DNA of 64,000 nucleotides, from the NCBI GenBank assembly GCA_017454765.1, contig JAFTCJ010000006.1, positions 1 through 64,000 on the forward strand. Reading direction: 5' to 3'. Each line of letters starts with the position of its first letter. Positions within the stretch are counted from its first letter, which is position 1. The translations under genes were made by a program, and so were the position numbers. The stretch comes from Erysipelotrichaceae bacterium. GTDB taxonomy: Bacteria; Bacillota_I; Bacilli_A; Erysipelotrichales; Erysipelotrichaceae. Of this stretch, positions 7,330 through 17,863 are shown piece by piece. The notes below the pieces were generated by a model. It searched no databases. It was not told where the DNA came from and was given only the letters and a program-made list of their open reading frames with translations.

Positions 7330-8900
7330 GAAAGATACTGCTGTCATTCGTATCGCTTCTGATTGTTCTGTCTCTGTTCGGCTGTCACGGTTCCAGGGGC
7401 AGCGCTGCTTTTGAGATACCGGAAGACTTTGATGAAACAAGATCTTACGAGATCACTTTCTGGGCGAAGAACGATACCAACATCAATCAGGTCAATGTCT
7501 ACAAGAAGGCGATCTCTGATTTTGAAGACATCTATCCCAACATCAGGGTCTCTCTGAAGCTGTATACCGATTATTCGCGCATCTACAACGACGTCATCAC
7601 CAATATATCGACCAACACGACACCCAATGTCTGTATCACATATCCCGATCATATCGCAACTTATCTGACCGGAAACAATACGGTCGTCTGTCTCAACGAT
7701 CTGCTGGAGGATGAGAAATACGGACTTGGCGGCAGTGAAGTGCGTTTCGATGCACCGAAGAAGGATGAAGTGGTGAAAGAATTCCTGCAGGAAGGCATGA
7801 TCGCAGGAGATTATTATGCCTTGCCGTTCATGCGCTCTTCGGAAGCTTTATATGTCAATAAGACCTATGTCGAGAAACTGGGCTATGAACTTGAGGATAT
7901 CATCAGCTGGGACAAGATCTTTGAGATCTCGGAAGCCGCACTGGCGAAGGATGGGGATGACAATTATCTGGTGAACGGCCAGAAGGTCATGATACCCTTC
8001 ATCTACAAGTCGACGGACAATATGATGATCTCAATGCTGAAGCAGCTGGGCGCGCCGTATTCCGATGATGAAGGCAATATCCTGATCTTCAATGATATGA
8101 CCAGAGACATCCTTTATGAGATCGCAGGCCACGCCAGATCACAGGCTTTCTCTACCTTCAAGATCTCTTCCTATCCGGCTAATTTCCTCAATGCCGGCCA
8201 GTGTATCTTTGCGATCGATTCGACCGCCGGAGCGACCTGGATGGGATCCAAGGCACCCTTGCTGGATATTCCGGAAGACCAGCTGGTCGATTTTGAGACG
8301 ATCGTCATGCCGATACCCCAGTACGATGAGAATAATCTGCAGATGATCTCCCAGGGTCCGTCTTTATGCATCTTCAACAAGGCTGATCCGCAGGAAGTGC
8401 TGGCTTCCTGGCTCTTTGCCCAATATCTGATTTCTAATGACGTACAGATCGCCTATAGCAAGACCGAAGGCTATGTTCCTGTCACTTACAAGGCACAAAG
8501 CGATCCCGTATATCAGGATTATCTGAATGCGGATTACGATGAAAAGGAACACTATCAGGTCAAGATCGAGGCTTCAAAACTGCTGATCGATCATATTTCC
8601 GATACCTTTGTCACTTCGGTGTTCAACGGTTCCGCTTCCCTGAGGGATGCAGCCGGTTCGCTGATCGAGAATACCTGCAAGTCCGCGAGAAGGGGCGAGA
8701 GTATCGATGACGCTTTCTTCGATGCGCTGTATGAGAAGGTGACATCGCTCTATCATCTGGATCAGAGCTCCGCCGTATCGGCCGACAGGGATCTGGGTCC
8801 TTTGCCTGTCACTTCAAAAGCGCTGCTTTCCGTACTTGCGTTTGCCTGGATCTGTATCGCTTTCTACTATTTCCGCAGTATCCGAAAGGACAGCAGATAG
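7326..8900 (+). CDS. ABC importer solute-binding lipoprotein with a C-terminal membrane helix
   Basis: A 524-residue family-1 extracellular solute-binding protein. A lipoprotein signal peptide ends at Cys20 (LSLFGC), and AGGAGG precedes the ATG. The body contains the usual N-lobe opening (YEITFWAKNDT) typical of sugar or glycerol-3-phosphate binders. Unusually, it ends with a second hydrophobic stretch (about 499-516, ALLSVLAFAWICIAFYYF) followed by a basic RSIRKDSR tail, so it looks anchored at both ends. It overlaps the permease gene by 4 bases. Ligand unknown. Confidence 0.85.
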   Translation: MRKILLSFVSLLIVLSLFGCHGSRGSAAFEIPEDFDETRSYEITFWAKNDTNINQVNVYKKAISDFEDIYPNIRVSLKLYTDYSRIYNDVITNISTNTTPNVCITYPDHIATYLTGNNTVVCLNDLLEDEKYGLGGSEVRFDAPKKDEVVKEFLQEGMIAGDYYALPFMRSSEALYVNKTYVEKLGYELEDIISWDKIFEISEAALAKDGDDNYLVNGQKVMIPFIYKSTDNMMISMLKQLGAPYSDDEGNILIFNDMTRDILYEIAGHARSQAFSTFKISSYPANFLNAGQCIFAIDSTAGATWMGSKAPLLDIPEDQLVDFETIVMPIPQYDENNLQMISQGPSLCIFNKADPQEVLASWLFAQYLISNDVQIAYSKTEGYVPVTYKAQSDPVYQDYLNADYDEKEHYQVKIEASKLLIDHISDTFVTSVFNGSASLRDAAGSLIENTCKSARRGESIDDAFFDALYEKVTSLYHLDQSSAVSADRDLGPLPVTSKALLSVLAFAWICIAFYYFRSIRKDSR

Positions 8901-8966
8901 TGTCCTGCAAAAATAACTGTGTTATCATAATATTGTCGTGAAGAATGTATCTTCAGGAGGAATGAA

Positions 8967-9779
8967 ATGAAAAAACTACTTACTGTTTTGTTTGCTGTGT
9001 GCATGATCCTGTCTCTTGCAGGCTGCGCAAAGAAAGAAGAACCGGCTCCGGCTGAAGTATTTGATCCCAGTGCAAAGTCTGAAGGTGTCATGACTTATGC
9101 CGAGTATGCGGCTGCAGCTTTAGGTGATGAGGTCGTCGTTGAAGGTTTCGTTCAGGCTGCTCAGTCATACTGGAACGGTGCCAAGCTTTATCTGCAGGAT
9201 CCGGACGGCGCTTACTTCGTCTATTGCGACGGAAAGGGTGAGGATGTCGATATTTCCGAAGATGATTTCGCGAAGGTCGTCGTTTCCACTGATTATTCCG
9301 ATGGCTGGGTAGGCCAGGGCACAGGTGCCAAGGTCCAGGTCAAGGGCGTCAAGTCCGAGTGGTCCGGTGAAGTCGAGATCGCTGATGCAACGGTAACGGT
9401 CCTGGATTCCGAGACATGGCTTGCAGAAGCTGAGGATGTCACTGCTTTATTAGGCAAGGATGAACTGGCTGACAAGATGAACAGATTCGTCAAGTTCTCC
9501 AACATGACGGTTGAGGCTTCCAAGGATGCCGACGGCAACGATGTCGCTTTCCTGTACAACTGGGACGGTTCCGGTACTCCGGGTTCCGATCTGTACTTCA
9601 ATGTCAGCGACGGCAACGCGACTTACAACTTTGTTGTCGAGTCTTATCTGTGCTATGACGGAAGCGAAGTTTACGATGCTGTCGAAGCTCTGAATATCGG
9701 TGATGTTGTCGATCTGACGGGTTACCTGTACTGGTATAACGGAGCCAATCCGCATATTACCGGAATCAGCAAAAAATAA
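8967..9779 (+). CDS. Lipoprotein with two OB-fold-like domains, function unknown
   Basis: A 270-residue secreted lipoprotein with a lipobox ending at Cys20 (LSLAGC) and a CAGGAGG site before the ATG. After a short linker, two similar beta-rich segments can be seen, each with a stretch like EVVVEGFVQAA...LYLQDPDGAYFVY or NVSDGNATYNFVVESY...GDVVDLTGYLYWY. This is the pattern of OB-fold (tRNA_anti/BOF-like) domains. It is separated from the importer operon by its own gap and has its own terminator. It may bind an extracellular ligand; I do not recognise a specific function. Confidence 0.65.
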   Translation: MKKLLTVLFAVCMILSLAGCAKKEEPAPAEVFDPSAKSEGVMTYAEYAAAALGDEVVVEGFVQAAQSYWNGAKLYLQDPDGAYFVYCDGKGEDVDISEDDFAKVVVSTDYSDGWVGQGTGAKVQVKGVKSEWSGEVEIADATVTVLDSETWLAEAEDVTALLGKDELADKMNRFVKFSNMTVEASKDADGNDVAFLYNWDGSGTPGSDLYFNVSDGNATYNFVVESYLCYDGSEVYDAVEALNIGDVVDLTGYLYWYNGANPHITGISKK

Positions 9780-9799
9780 GCTGTCTGAATGAAGAAAAA

Positions 9800-9824
9800 G
9801 AAGGATCGGATATCCTTCTTTTTT
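9800..9824 (+). terminator. Intrinsic terminator
   Basis: GAAGGAT / ATCCTTC hairpin with a 5-base loop followed by six T. Confidence 0.85.
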
Positions 9825-9869
9825 GGTCCTTTTTATAGCGATTCTTATACAAATTTAGCGGAAAAACCT

Positions 9870-9875
9870 TATAAT
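9870..9875 (+). promoter_or_regulatory. -10 box of gap
   Basis: TATAAT, with no convincing -35. It gives a leader of about 30 bases that contains AGGAGG (9895-9900) before the ATG at 9913. Confidence 0.6.
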
Positions 9876-9912
9876 ATAGATGTAGTCATAAAATAGGAGG
9901 AAAAATTTAATT

Positions 9913-10983
9913 ATGGCAGTAAAAGTTGCGATTAATGGCTTCGGACGTATCGGAAGACTTGCTTTCCGTCAGATGTTTGATGCTGAAGGTTATGAGATCG
10001 TTGCGATCAACGACTTAACCAGTCCGAAAATGTTGGCTCATTTGCTGAAGTATGACTCTGCACAGGGCGGATACTGCGGCAAAATCGGCGAAAATCTTCA
10101 CACTGTTTCTTCAAAGGAACCCGAACTGGAAGAAGACGGCAAGACCGTAAAGGCTCCCGGTTCCATCACTGTTGACGGCAAGGAAATTACAATCTATGCA
10201 AAACCGAATGCTGCTGATCTTCCTTGGGCTGAACTTGACGTAGATGTTGTCCTGGAATGCACAGGTTTCTATACTTCAAAGGCAAAGGCACAGGCTCACA
10301 TCGATGCCGGTGCTAAGAAAGTCGTTATCTCTGCTCCTGCAGGAAATGACCTTCCGACAATTGTTTACAATGTCAACCACAAGAACCTGACAAAGGATGA
10401 CAAGATCATCTCTGCTGCATCCTGCACAACTAACTGTCTGGCACCTATGACTCAGGCACTCAACGATTATGCTCCGATCCAGTCCGGTATCATGACGACT
10501 GTTCATGCTTATACAGGCGACCAGATGATCCTCGACGGACCGCACAGAAAAGGCGACCTGCAGAGAGCAAGAGCCGGTGCTGCCAACATCGTTCCGAACT
10601 CAACCGGTGCTGCAAAGGCTATCGGTCTGGTTATTCCTGAGCTCAACGGCAAGCTGATCGGTGCTGCACAGAGAGTTCCGACCGTAACCGGTTCTACAAC
10701 AATCCTGCACGCTGTTGTCAAGGGTGAGAACGTTACTGTTGAGGGTATCAACGAAGCTATGAAGGCTCATGCAAACGAATCATTTGGCTACACGACTGAA
10801 AAACTCGTTTCTTCCGATGTTATCGGTATGAGATTCGGTTCTCTGTTCGATGCAAACCAGACAATGGTTGCTGACATGGGCAATGGCTCTTACCTGGTAC
10901 AGGTTGTTTCCTGGTACGACAATGAGAACTCTTACACATCTCAGATGGTAAGAACGATCAAGTACTTCGCTGAACTGGGCTAA
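9913..10983 (+). CDS. gap: Glyceraldehyde-3-phosphate dehydrogenase, type I
   Basis: Catalyses NAD-dependent oxidation and phosphorylation of glyceraldehyde 3-phosphate in glycolysis. The Rossmann start INGFGRIGR, catalytic Cys171 in SAASCTTNC, and His198 in [10 protein letters not shown] are present. At 356 residues it is about 20 longer than most bacterial forms, and the catalytic Cys is displaced from its usual position near 150. The extra residues lie around 60-92 (lysine and glutamate rich). Strong AGGAGG site and its own promoter and terminator; it is not in the pgk-tpiA-eno operon at 56208-59501. Confidence 0.96.
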   Translation: MAVKVAINGFGRIGRLAFRQMFDAEGYEIVAINDLTSPKMLAHLLKYDSAQGGYCGKIGENLHTVSSKEPELEEDGKTVKAPGSITVDGKEITIYAKPNAADLPWAELDVDVVLECTGFYTSKAKAQAHIDAGAKKVVISAPAGNDLPTIVYNVNHKNLTKDDKIISAASCTTNCLAPMTQALNDYAPIQSGIMTTVHAYTGDQMILDGPHRKGDLQRARAGAANIVPNSTGAAKAIGLVIPELNGKLIGAAQRVPTVTGSTTILHAVVKGENVTVEGINEAMKAHANESFGYTTEKLVSSDVIGMRFGSLFDANQTMVADMGNGSYLVQVVSWYDNENSYTSQMVRTIKYFAELG

Positions 10984-11010
10984 AGAGTAAAAAAGCTTAC
11001 AAAAGCAATG

Positions 11011-11042
11011 AAACGGACGGATCATATCTGTCCGTTTTCTTT
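11011..11042 (+). terminator. Intrinsic terminator of gap
   Basis: AAACGGAC / GTCCGTTT hairpin, extended inside by GAT / ATC, then TTTTCTTTT. A TATAAT for the next gene begins right after the T-tract. Confidence 0.85.
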
Positions 11043-11067
11043 TATAATGAAGATACAGGTGAACGGT

Positions 11068-11700
11068 ATGGATCAGAAAGAATACTGGAACAGTGTATCG
11101 GAAACAAAAACTTTTACGCTTCCTTTTAACAGCGAGAGCTTTTCAAAGTATGTGAATAAGGATGCTGTGATCGTCGATATCGGCTGCGGATACGGCAGAG
11201 TCTTAAGGATCCTGAAAGATGAAGGATATACGGATCTGACGGGATTTGATTTTTCCGATCTGATGATCTCACGGGCGAAAAGGGAATGCCCTGAGATCCG
11301 TTTTGAGACGATGGAGGAAGGAAAGATCCCGCTGGAAGATGAAAGTACCGATACGGTGATCTTGTTTGCGGTGCTCACCTGCATCGTTTCCGATGAGAAA
11401 CAGGAAGAACTGATAAAGGAGATCAGAAGGATCCTGAAACCGGGAGGTATCCTCTATGTCAACGATTATCTGCTCAATCCCGATGACAGGAATCAGGAAC
11501 GCTACCGGAAATACGAGAAGGAACTGGGCGTTTTCGGAGCCTTTGTATTGCCGGAAGGAGCGATCTGCAGACACCATACGGAGGAACACATTGAAGAACT
11601 GTTCAGGGATTTTGAAACCAGGGAATATGATCACATCGTCTATACGACGATGAACGGACATCAGTCTCCAGGATTCACCTATATCGGAAAGAAGAAATAA
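11068..11700 (+). CDS. Class I SAM-dependent methyltransferase
   Basis: A 210-residue methyltransferase. Motif I is VDIGCGYG (36-43), and the typical GGILYVNDY strand follows. ATG 11068 is preferred because AGGTGAACG precedes it; upstream in-frame ATGs lie inside the gap terminator or the TATAAT box. The substrate is not evident; the closest general class is the Methyltransf_11/UbiE-like cytosolic enzymes. Convergent with the next gene across a shared terminator. Confidence 0.82.
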   Translation: MDQKEYWNSVSETKTFTLPFNSESFSKYVNKDAVIVDIGCGYGRVLRILKDEGYTDLTGFDFSDLMISRAKRECPEIRFETMEEGKIPLEDESTDTVILFAVLTCIVSDEKQEELIKEIRRILKPGGILYVNDYLLNPDDRNQERYRKYEKELGVFGAFVLPEGAICRHHTEEHIEELFRDFETREYDHIVYTTMNGHQSPGFTYIGKKK

Positions 11701-11703
11701 AAA

Positions 11704-11733
11704 AGAAGGCAGGATTGTTTCCTGCCTTCTTTA
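11704..11733. terminator. Bidirectional terminator between convergent genes
   Basis: A 10-bp stem AGAAGGCAGG / CCTGCCTTCT with a 7-base loop. T-rich on the plus side, and a run of A upstream gives T on the minus side. Confidence 0.85.
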
Positions 11734-11739
11734 TGAATA

Positions 11740-12252
11740 TCAGAATCTGACGATCTGTCTGACGTCGTAGCCCTGTTTGACGAAGTCCGTATCATACATC
11801 TCATAGACTTCCGGGACGACTCTGACGACGGCCACTTCGACTTTGGCTGCTTTCACTGCATCATAGGGTATGCCTTTGAATGCCAGCAGCTGTTTCAGTT
11901 CGTCGCTGTCACGGTCGTATAAGACAGCTTTGCCCATGACCTGCAGGCCGTGGGAATCTCTCACATCGCCGTAGTATTCAAAGATTGCTAAGGCGACATT
12001 CTTGTTTTTCTCCAAGCCGATGAACTTGCTTCCGCCTTCCGATACGAACCAGAATTCGTCGTTCATGAAGGTATATTCGATCGGTGTGCATCTGACATAG
12101 TCTCCGGTCCCGGTCGCAAAACCGCAGGTATTATGATTCCTGATGAAGTTTCTGATGTGTTCCAGTGCCTGTTCTCTGTCCATATGTACGGCATTTTTCT
12201 GCTGCTCGATCCAGAAATTCTGGAAGTGCTCATAATTGATTTGATTGTTCAT
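11740..12252 (-). CDS. Pyridoxamine 5'-phosphate oxidase-like (split-barrel) flavoprotein
   Basis: A 170-residue protein of the FMN-binding split-barrel superfamily. Visible features are the CGFATGTGDYVRCTPIEYTF strand pair and EKNKNVALAIFEY, which match the flavin-binding core. A GAAAGGGG ribosome site precedes the ATG. Members include general stress proteins, heme-utilisation proteins and flavin reductases. The true PdxH signature is not seen, so pyridoxal synthesis is unlikely. Exact role unknown. Confidence 0.72.
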   Translation of the reverse strand: MNNQINYEHFQNFWIEQQKNAVHMDREQALEHIRNFIRNHNTCGFATGTGDYVRCTPIEYTFMNDEFWFVSEGGSKFIGLEKNKNVALAIFEYYGDVRDSHGLQVMGKAVLYDRDSDELKQLLAFKGIPYDAVKAAKVEVAVVRVVPEVYEMYDTDFVKQGYDVRQIVRF

Positions 12253-12347
12253 GATATGCCCCTTTCAGACAGTTTAATCATAACAGATAATGACTCGTCC
12301 TGGTAAACGGAAACAGTTTTGAAGACCGGCAGAATCATCAAGTGAGG

Positions 12348-12353
12348 TATAAT
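12348..12353 (+). promoter_or_regulatory. -10 box, leaderless-type promoter
   Basis: TATAAT followed by exactly 6 bases and then ATG 12360, so transcription would begin at the start codon. No clear -35. A GTGAGG just before it could be a coincidental ribosome site. Confidence 0.6.
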
Positions 12354-12359
12354 AGAACT

Positions 12360-13598
12360 ATGAAGTTAAAAAGCCGTTTTGTGATGATCATCCTTCTTTC
12401 AACCATGCTGGGACTGACCTTGCTTGGCGCTTTGACATTGGACAGGGAAAAGAAAGAGGAGGAAGTCATTGTCGTACCGGATAATGTACCTGATGACAGG
12501 AAGATCCCTTCTTCTTTCAAGGGCAGCATCAAAGATGATTTCGGTGTGCCCGAGGAAGTGATGAATGTCATCGTTTCTTATATGGACGCTTATTACCGCA
12601 GTCTCTATACGCTGCAGAAGCAGGACACAGATGCGCTGTTTGATAACGAGGTCATGGCTGCCGTATCTGACAGAGCTGTTTCCTTGCAGATCGGATCACG
12701 GAAGAACCGCGGTTTTGACTTCACCATGAACAAGGCTCATTATGACCTGAGGGTCACTGATTACTATACGGAAAACGGCCTGTATCATGTGGATGTCCTG
12801 GAAGATGACTACATGAGTTTTGCTTTCCTGGGCGGCATCGAATCGCAGTCGTTTGATATCGAGAATTACTTTGTGATCTCAAAAACGGATGAGGGCTGCA
12901 AGATCAGGGACCTGGAGAAGATACAGGGTTACTATATGACCTTCTATGATGACAGCGATTCTGTTGAGGATGCCGATCAGATCTACGCGTATTATTCAAA
13001 GCAGCTCAAAGATCTGGATGCCTACAATGAGGAAGTACTCAGAGTAAAGGCCGAAGAAAAGCCTTACATCCCTTCGAAGACTTATACAAAGGAATACGAC
13101 AGGAACAAGGCAGTAGCTTATGCCGATCAGTGGTATCATGAGCGCAACCCGAAATGGTACAACTTCTCCGATGAGGGCGGAAACTGTCAGAACTACGCCT
13201 CCCAGTGCATGCTGGAAGGGGGCATCGAGATGGATTACAGCGGCGAGGAGCAGTGGAAGTGCTATGTGGAAGATCCGGAGTACGAACCGGACATCAACGA
13301 AGAGGAGACGCAGGAGGGGCGTACCCGTTCCTGGGTCAATGTCGGATATTTTGAAAACTATGCGAGGTACAACGAAGGAAAGGGTCTGGTCGCGGATGTC
13401 AACGCCAATCTGTATTATGCGCAGCCGGGAGATCTGATCCTGGTCGGAAACAACGGACTGTCCCATACGGTCATTGTTTCCAAGGTGGTGGATGGCCATA
13501 TCCTGGTGAATTCCAACAGTATCGACATGAAAGATTATCCAATCGAGGCATATACCTATACAGGTATCATGCTGATCAGAATACTCGGATGTAAGTAG
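12360..13598 (+). CDS. Secreted amidase-domain protein (Amidase_6-like)
   Basis: A 412-residue exported protein with an N-terminal signal anchor (about 5-25). The middle (about 30-240) is a helical and beta region without a recognised domain. The C-terminal 170 residues match the Amidase_6 pattern: YDRNKAVAYADQWYHERNP, then GGNCQNYASQCM with the probable catalytic Cys, and LSHTVIVSK with a catalytic His. This suggests a wall-associated cysteine peptidase or amidase. The start is ATG 12360 rather than GTG 12342. A weak hairpin (AGACG / CGTCT) follows the stop. Confidence 0.78.
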   Translation: MKLKSRFVMIILLSTMLGLTLLGALTLDREKKEEEVIVVPDNVPDDRKIPSSFKGSIKDDFGVPEEVMNVIVSYMDAYYRSLYTLQKQDTDALFDNEVMAAVSDRAVSLQIGSRKNRGFDFTMNKAHYDLRVTDYYTENGLYHVDVLEDDYMSFAFLGGIESQSFDIENYFVISKTDEGCKIRDLEKIQGYYMTFYDDSDSVEDADQIYAYYSKQLKDLDAYNEEVLRVKAEEKPYIPSKTYTKEYDRNKAVAYADQWYHERNPKWYNFSDEGGNCQNYASQCMLEGGIEMDYSGEEQWKCYVEDPEYEPDINEEETQEGRTRSWVNVGYFENYARYNEGKGLVADVNANLYYAQPGDLILVGNNGLSHTVIVSKVVDGHILVNSNSIDMKDYPIEAYTYTGIMLIRILGCK

Positions 13599-13644
13599 AC
13601 GGAGCGATACGTCTTTTAATTGAGTGATAAAGTACTGCTAATGT

Positions 13645-13671
13645 TTAGCACTCTTATTGACTGAGTGCTAT
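13645..13671 (+). promoter_or_regulatory. CIRCE element (HrcA operator)
   Basis: TTAGCACTC, 9 bases, GAGTGCTAT: one mismatch from the consensus TTAGCACTC-N9-GAGTGCTAA. It covers the -35 of the groESL promoter, so HrcA bound here would block transcription. hrcA itself is not in the window. Confidence 0.95.
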
Positions 13672-13684
13672 AAATGGTTATAAT
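13657..13684 (+). promoter_or_regulatory. groESL promoter
   Basis: TTGACT (13657-13662) lies within the 9-base centre of the CIRCE element, and TATAAT (13679-13684) follows after 16 bases. AAGGAGGAG at 13695-13703 is the ribosome site for groES. Confidence 0.85.
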
Positions 13685-13710
13685 TAAGTAGTGTAAGGAG
13701 GAGTTTTAAG

Positions 13711-15625
<1,915 letters not shown>

Positions 15626-15646
15626 TCAGAAAACCATCATTACAGA

Positions 15647-15678
15647 AACTCCCGATGTGATATCACGTCGGGAGTTTT
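15647..15678 (+). terminator. Intrinsic terminator of groESL
   Basis: AACTCCCGA / TCGGGAGTT stem, inner TGTGATATCACG extending the hairpin, then four T. Confidence 0.85.
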
Positions 15679-15712
15679 ATGTTATACTTTTTTAAAAATG
15701 GAGGAATAAGGT

Positions 15713-17557
15713 ATGCCAAGATACGGAGGAATGGGTCCGAGAGGATTTCTGACAGATGACGAGAAACAGAATGCGCCGAAGATGACAAAGGAGCTGATAT
15801 TCAGGATCCTGAAATATCTTCTGCCGTACTGGTTCCAGCTTTCCATCGTTTTTGCGATCATCATCCTGTCTTCAGTCCTGGGTCTGCTTCCTTCTCTGAT
15901 CACCGCCAGGATCATCGATGATGCGATCCTGGGAAAGGATCTGAAACTGCTGATTCAGCTTGTCATTCTGGCGATCATCACGCTGGCGGTCTCCAATATC
16001 GTCGGTGTGCTGGAATCCTACATCAACAGCTGGGTATCGCAGCGTATCGTCTTTGACATGAAGAATCAGATGTTCTCACATCTGCAGACCATGCCGCATT
16101 CTTTCTTTACTTCCGAAAAGCAGGGCGACATCATCACCAGGATGAATTCCGATATCTCCGGTGTGGCTACAGTCATTTCCGGCATTCTGACCAACATCAT
16201 TTCCAATGTCTGTACGGTCATCACGACGATCGTCGCTCTGTTCAGGATCGATGTCAAACTTTCGCTGATCGGCATCCTGGTCATTCCTTTGCTGGTGCTG
16301 CCGACCAAGTCTGCCGGCAAGAACAGATGGCAGCTGCTGTCGCAATCCAGGGAAAAGGACGATGAGCTCAACGATGTCGTCAATGAATCGCTGTCTGTTT
16401 CCGGTTCTTTGCTGATCAAACTGTTCACACAGGAAGAAGCGATCAATAAGAAGTTTGAGTCCATCAACAAGGAAGTCATCGATCTTTCCGTGAAGGAGTC
16501 CCGTGCCGGTTCCTGGTTTAGGGTCATCATGGGCATCTTCACCAATCTGGGACCCTTGCTGATCTATCTGGCAGGCGGCTATCTGATCATCAGACTCAAC
16601 GATACAGCCATTTCCGTCGGTACGATCACGGCCACCGTCAACATGATCAACAGACTTTACAGACCGGTGGAATCACTGCTGAATGTCTCTGTCGATCTGA
16701 CCAGATCCATGGCGCTGTTTACCAGGATCTTCACTTATCTGGATATGGATCCGGAAGTCAAGAATGCCAAGATCGTGCTCAAACCTTCGTTTGCGAAAAA
16801 GACGGATATCTCCTATGAGAATGTCGAATTCTATTATTCCAAGGATGTGCCTCTGATCAAGGATCTTTCCTTCTTCGTGCCATCCGGAAAGATGTATGCG
16901 ATCGTCGGACCTTCCGGTTCGGGCAAGTCGACAGTCGTCAACCTGCTGCCCCGTCTCTATGATGTCAAGGGCGGTGCCGTCAGGATCAACGGCGAAGATG
17001 TCAGGAATATCGATCTGAAGTATCTGCGTTCCAATATCGGTATGGTGACCCAGGAAGCCTACATGTTCAACGGAACGATCAGGGAGAATCTTCTGTTTGC
17101 GAAAGCAGATGCGAGCCAGGAAGAGCTTGAGAACGCCTGCAGGATCGCCAATATCCATGATTTCATCCTTTCCCAGCCTGACGGCTATGATACACAGGTC
17201 GGCAACAGAGGCCTGAAACTTTCCGGCGGTGAGAAACAGAGGCTTTCGATCGCCCGCGTCATCCTCAAGGATCCAAGGATCCTCATACTGGATGAGGCGA
17301 CTTCCGCTCTGGATTCGATCTCCGAGAGTTCCATTCAGAAGGCTCTGGATGTGCTGATGAAGGGCAGGACCTCGATCGTCATCGCCCACAGGCTTTCAAC
17401 CATCCTGCAGGCTGACAAGATCCTTGTCATCTCTGACGGAAGGATCGTGGAAGAGGGCGGACATGAGGAACTGATCGCCATGAACGGCGTCTATAAACAG
17501 CTTTACGAGACACAGTTCCGTAAGGTGATCGAAATGGAAAACGCGAAAGAACAGTAA
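15713..17557 (+). CDS. ABC exporter half-transporter (membrane domain plus ATPase)
   Basis: A 614-residue type IV exporter. Six membrane helices lie in about 35-340. Then the ATPase domain: Walker A GPSGSGKST (399-407), signature LSGGEKQR (about 503), Walker B ILILDEATSALD, H-loop VIAHRLST. GGAGGAATAAGG precedes the ATG. The N-terminal MPRYGGMGPRGF is glycine and arginine rich and precedes the first helix. It stands alone, so it would act as a homodimer, probably for lipid, drug or peptide export. A second, unrelated-position exporter lies at 59589. Confidence 0.88.
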   Translation: MPRYGGMGPRGFLTDDEKQNAPKMTKELIFRILKYLLPYWFQLSIVFAIIILSSVLGLLPSLITARIIDDAILGKDLKLLIQLVILAIITLAVSNIVGVLESYINSWVSQRIVFDMKNQMFSHLQTMPHSFFTSEKQGDIITRMNSDISGVATVISGILTNIISNVCTVITTIVALFRIDVKLSLIGILVIPLLVLPTKSAGKNRWQLLSQSREKDDELNDVVNESLSVSGSLLIKLFTQEEAINKKFESINKEVIDLSVKESRAGSWFRVIMGIFTNLGPLLIYLAGGYLIIRLNDTAISVGTITATVNMINRLYRPVESLLNVSVDLTRSMALFTRIFTYLDMDPEVKNAKIVLKPSFAKKTDISYENVEFYYSKDVPLIKDLSFFVPSGKMYAIVGPSGSGKSTVVNLLPRLYDVKGGAVRINGEDVRNIDLKYLRSNIGMVTQEAYMFNGTIRENLLFAKADASQEELENACRIANIHDFILSQPDGYDTQVGNRGLKLSGGEKQRLSIARVILKDPRILILDEATSALDSISESSIQKALDVLMKGRTSIVIAHRLSTILQADKILVISDGRIVEEGGHEELIAMNGVYKQLYETQFRKVIEMENAKEQ

Positions 17558-17570
17558 AAAATGAAATAGT

Positions 17571-17629
17571 TTTCATGAAAAATAACAGGAATTTTCATGA
17601 AATGTAATATATTTCACAAAAATTTCACA
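17571..17629. repeat. Paired palindromes and direct repeats in an AT-rich gap
   Basis: TTTCATGAAA occurs at 17571-17580 and again at 17593-17602, so the centres are 22 bases apart (two helical turns). It is followed by ATTTCACA at 17611-17618 and 17622-17629, spaced 11 bases. These are organised like binding sites for a dimeric regulator and for an OmpR-type regulator. They lie 111 bases upstream of a tRNA gene and 13 bases after the exporter stop. No function is known. Confidence 0.45.
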
Positions 17630-17691
17630 TTCGTTTTATATAGTATGAGTGTAAAAAGTTTTTCATTTTTAAATCCTTTAGAAAAAAAGAG

Positions 17692-17716
17692 AATAGGACA
17701 GGGTCCTATTTTCTTT
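17692..17716 (+). terminator. Intrinsic terminator upstream of tRNA-Arg
   Basis: AATAGGAC / GTCCTATT, 3-base loop, then TTCTTTTG. It would end the exporter transcript, leaving a 3' tail of about 135 bases, or any short RNA started within that tail. Confidence 0.75.
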
Positions 17717-17740
17717 TGTTTTATGTATAATAATGTATGT

Positions 17741-17815
17741 GGCCCCATAGTCTAATGGATCAAACAATCCCCTCCTAAGGGATAGTTACAGGTTCGATTC
17801 CTGTTGGGGCCGCCA
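17741..17815 (+). tRNA. tRNA-Arg (anticodon CCT)
   Basis: Acceptor GGCCCCA / TGGGGCC, anticodon stem ATCCC / GGGAT around CTCCTAA (anticodon CCT), T-arm ACAGG / CCTGT, encoded GCCA end. The D-stem GTCT / AAAC has one mismatch. A TATAAT lies about 10 bases upstream. Confidence 0.93.
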
Positions 17816-17823
17816 TTTTTCGG

Positions 17824-17842
17824 AAGGACGATAGTCCTTTTT
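17824..17842 (+). terminator. Intrinsic terminator of tRNA-Arg
   Basis: AAGGAC / GTCCTT hairpin with a 4-base loop and a T-rich tail (TTTTCTTTTG). The next gene's TATAAT begins 10 bases later. Confidence 0.75.
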
Positions 17843-17851
17843 CTTTTGTAC

Positions 17852-17857
17852 TATAAT
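17852..17857 (+). promoter_or_regulatory. -10 box, leaderless-type promoter
   Basis: TATAAT, then 6 bases (GGATTT), then ATG 17864. No ribosome site of normal spacing and no clear -35. Confidence 0.6.
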
Positions 17858-17863
17858 GGATTT

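Noticed and set aside
16673-17389. A 238-residue minus-strand open frame opposite the ABC exporter ATPase
   Set aside because: It covers the Walker and signature motifs of the real gene in reverse; no own signals.
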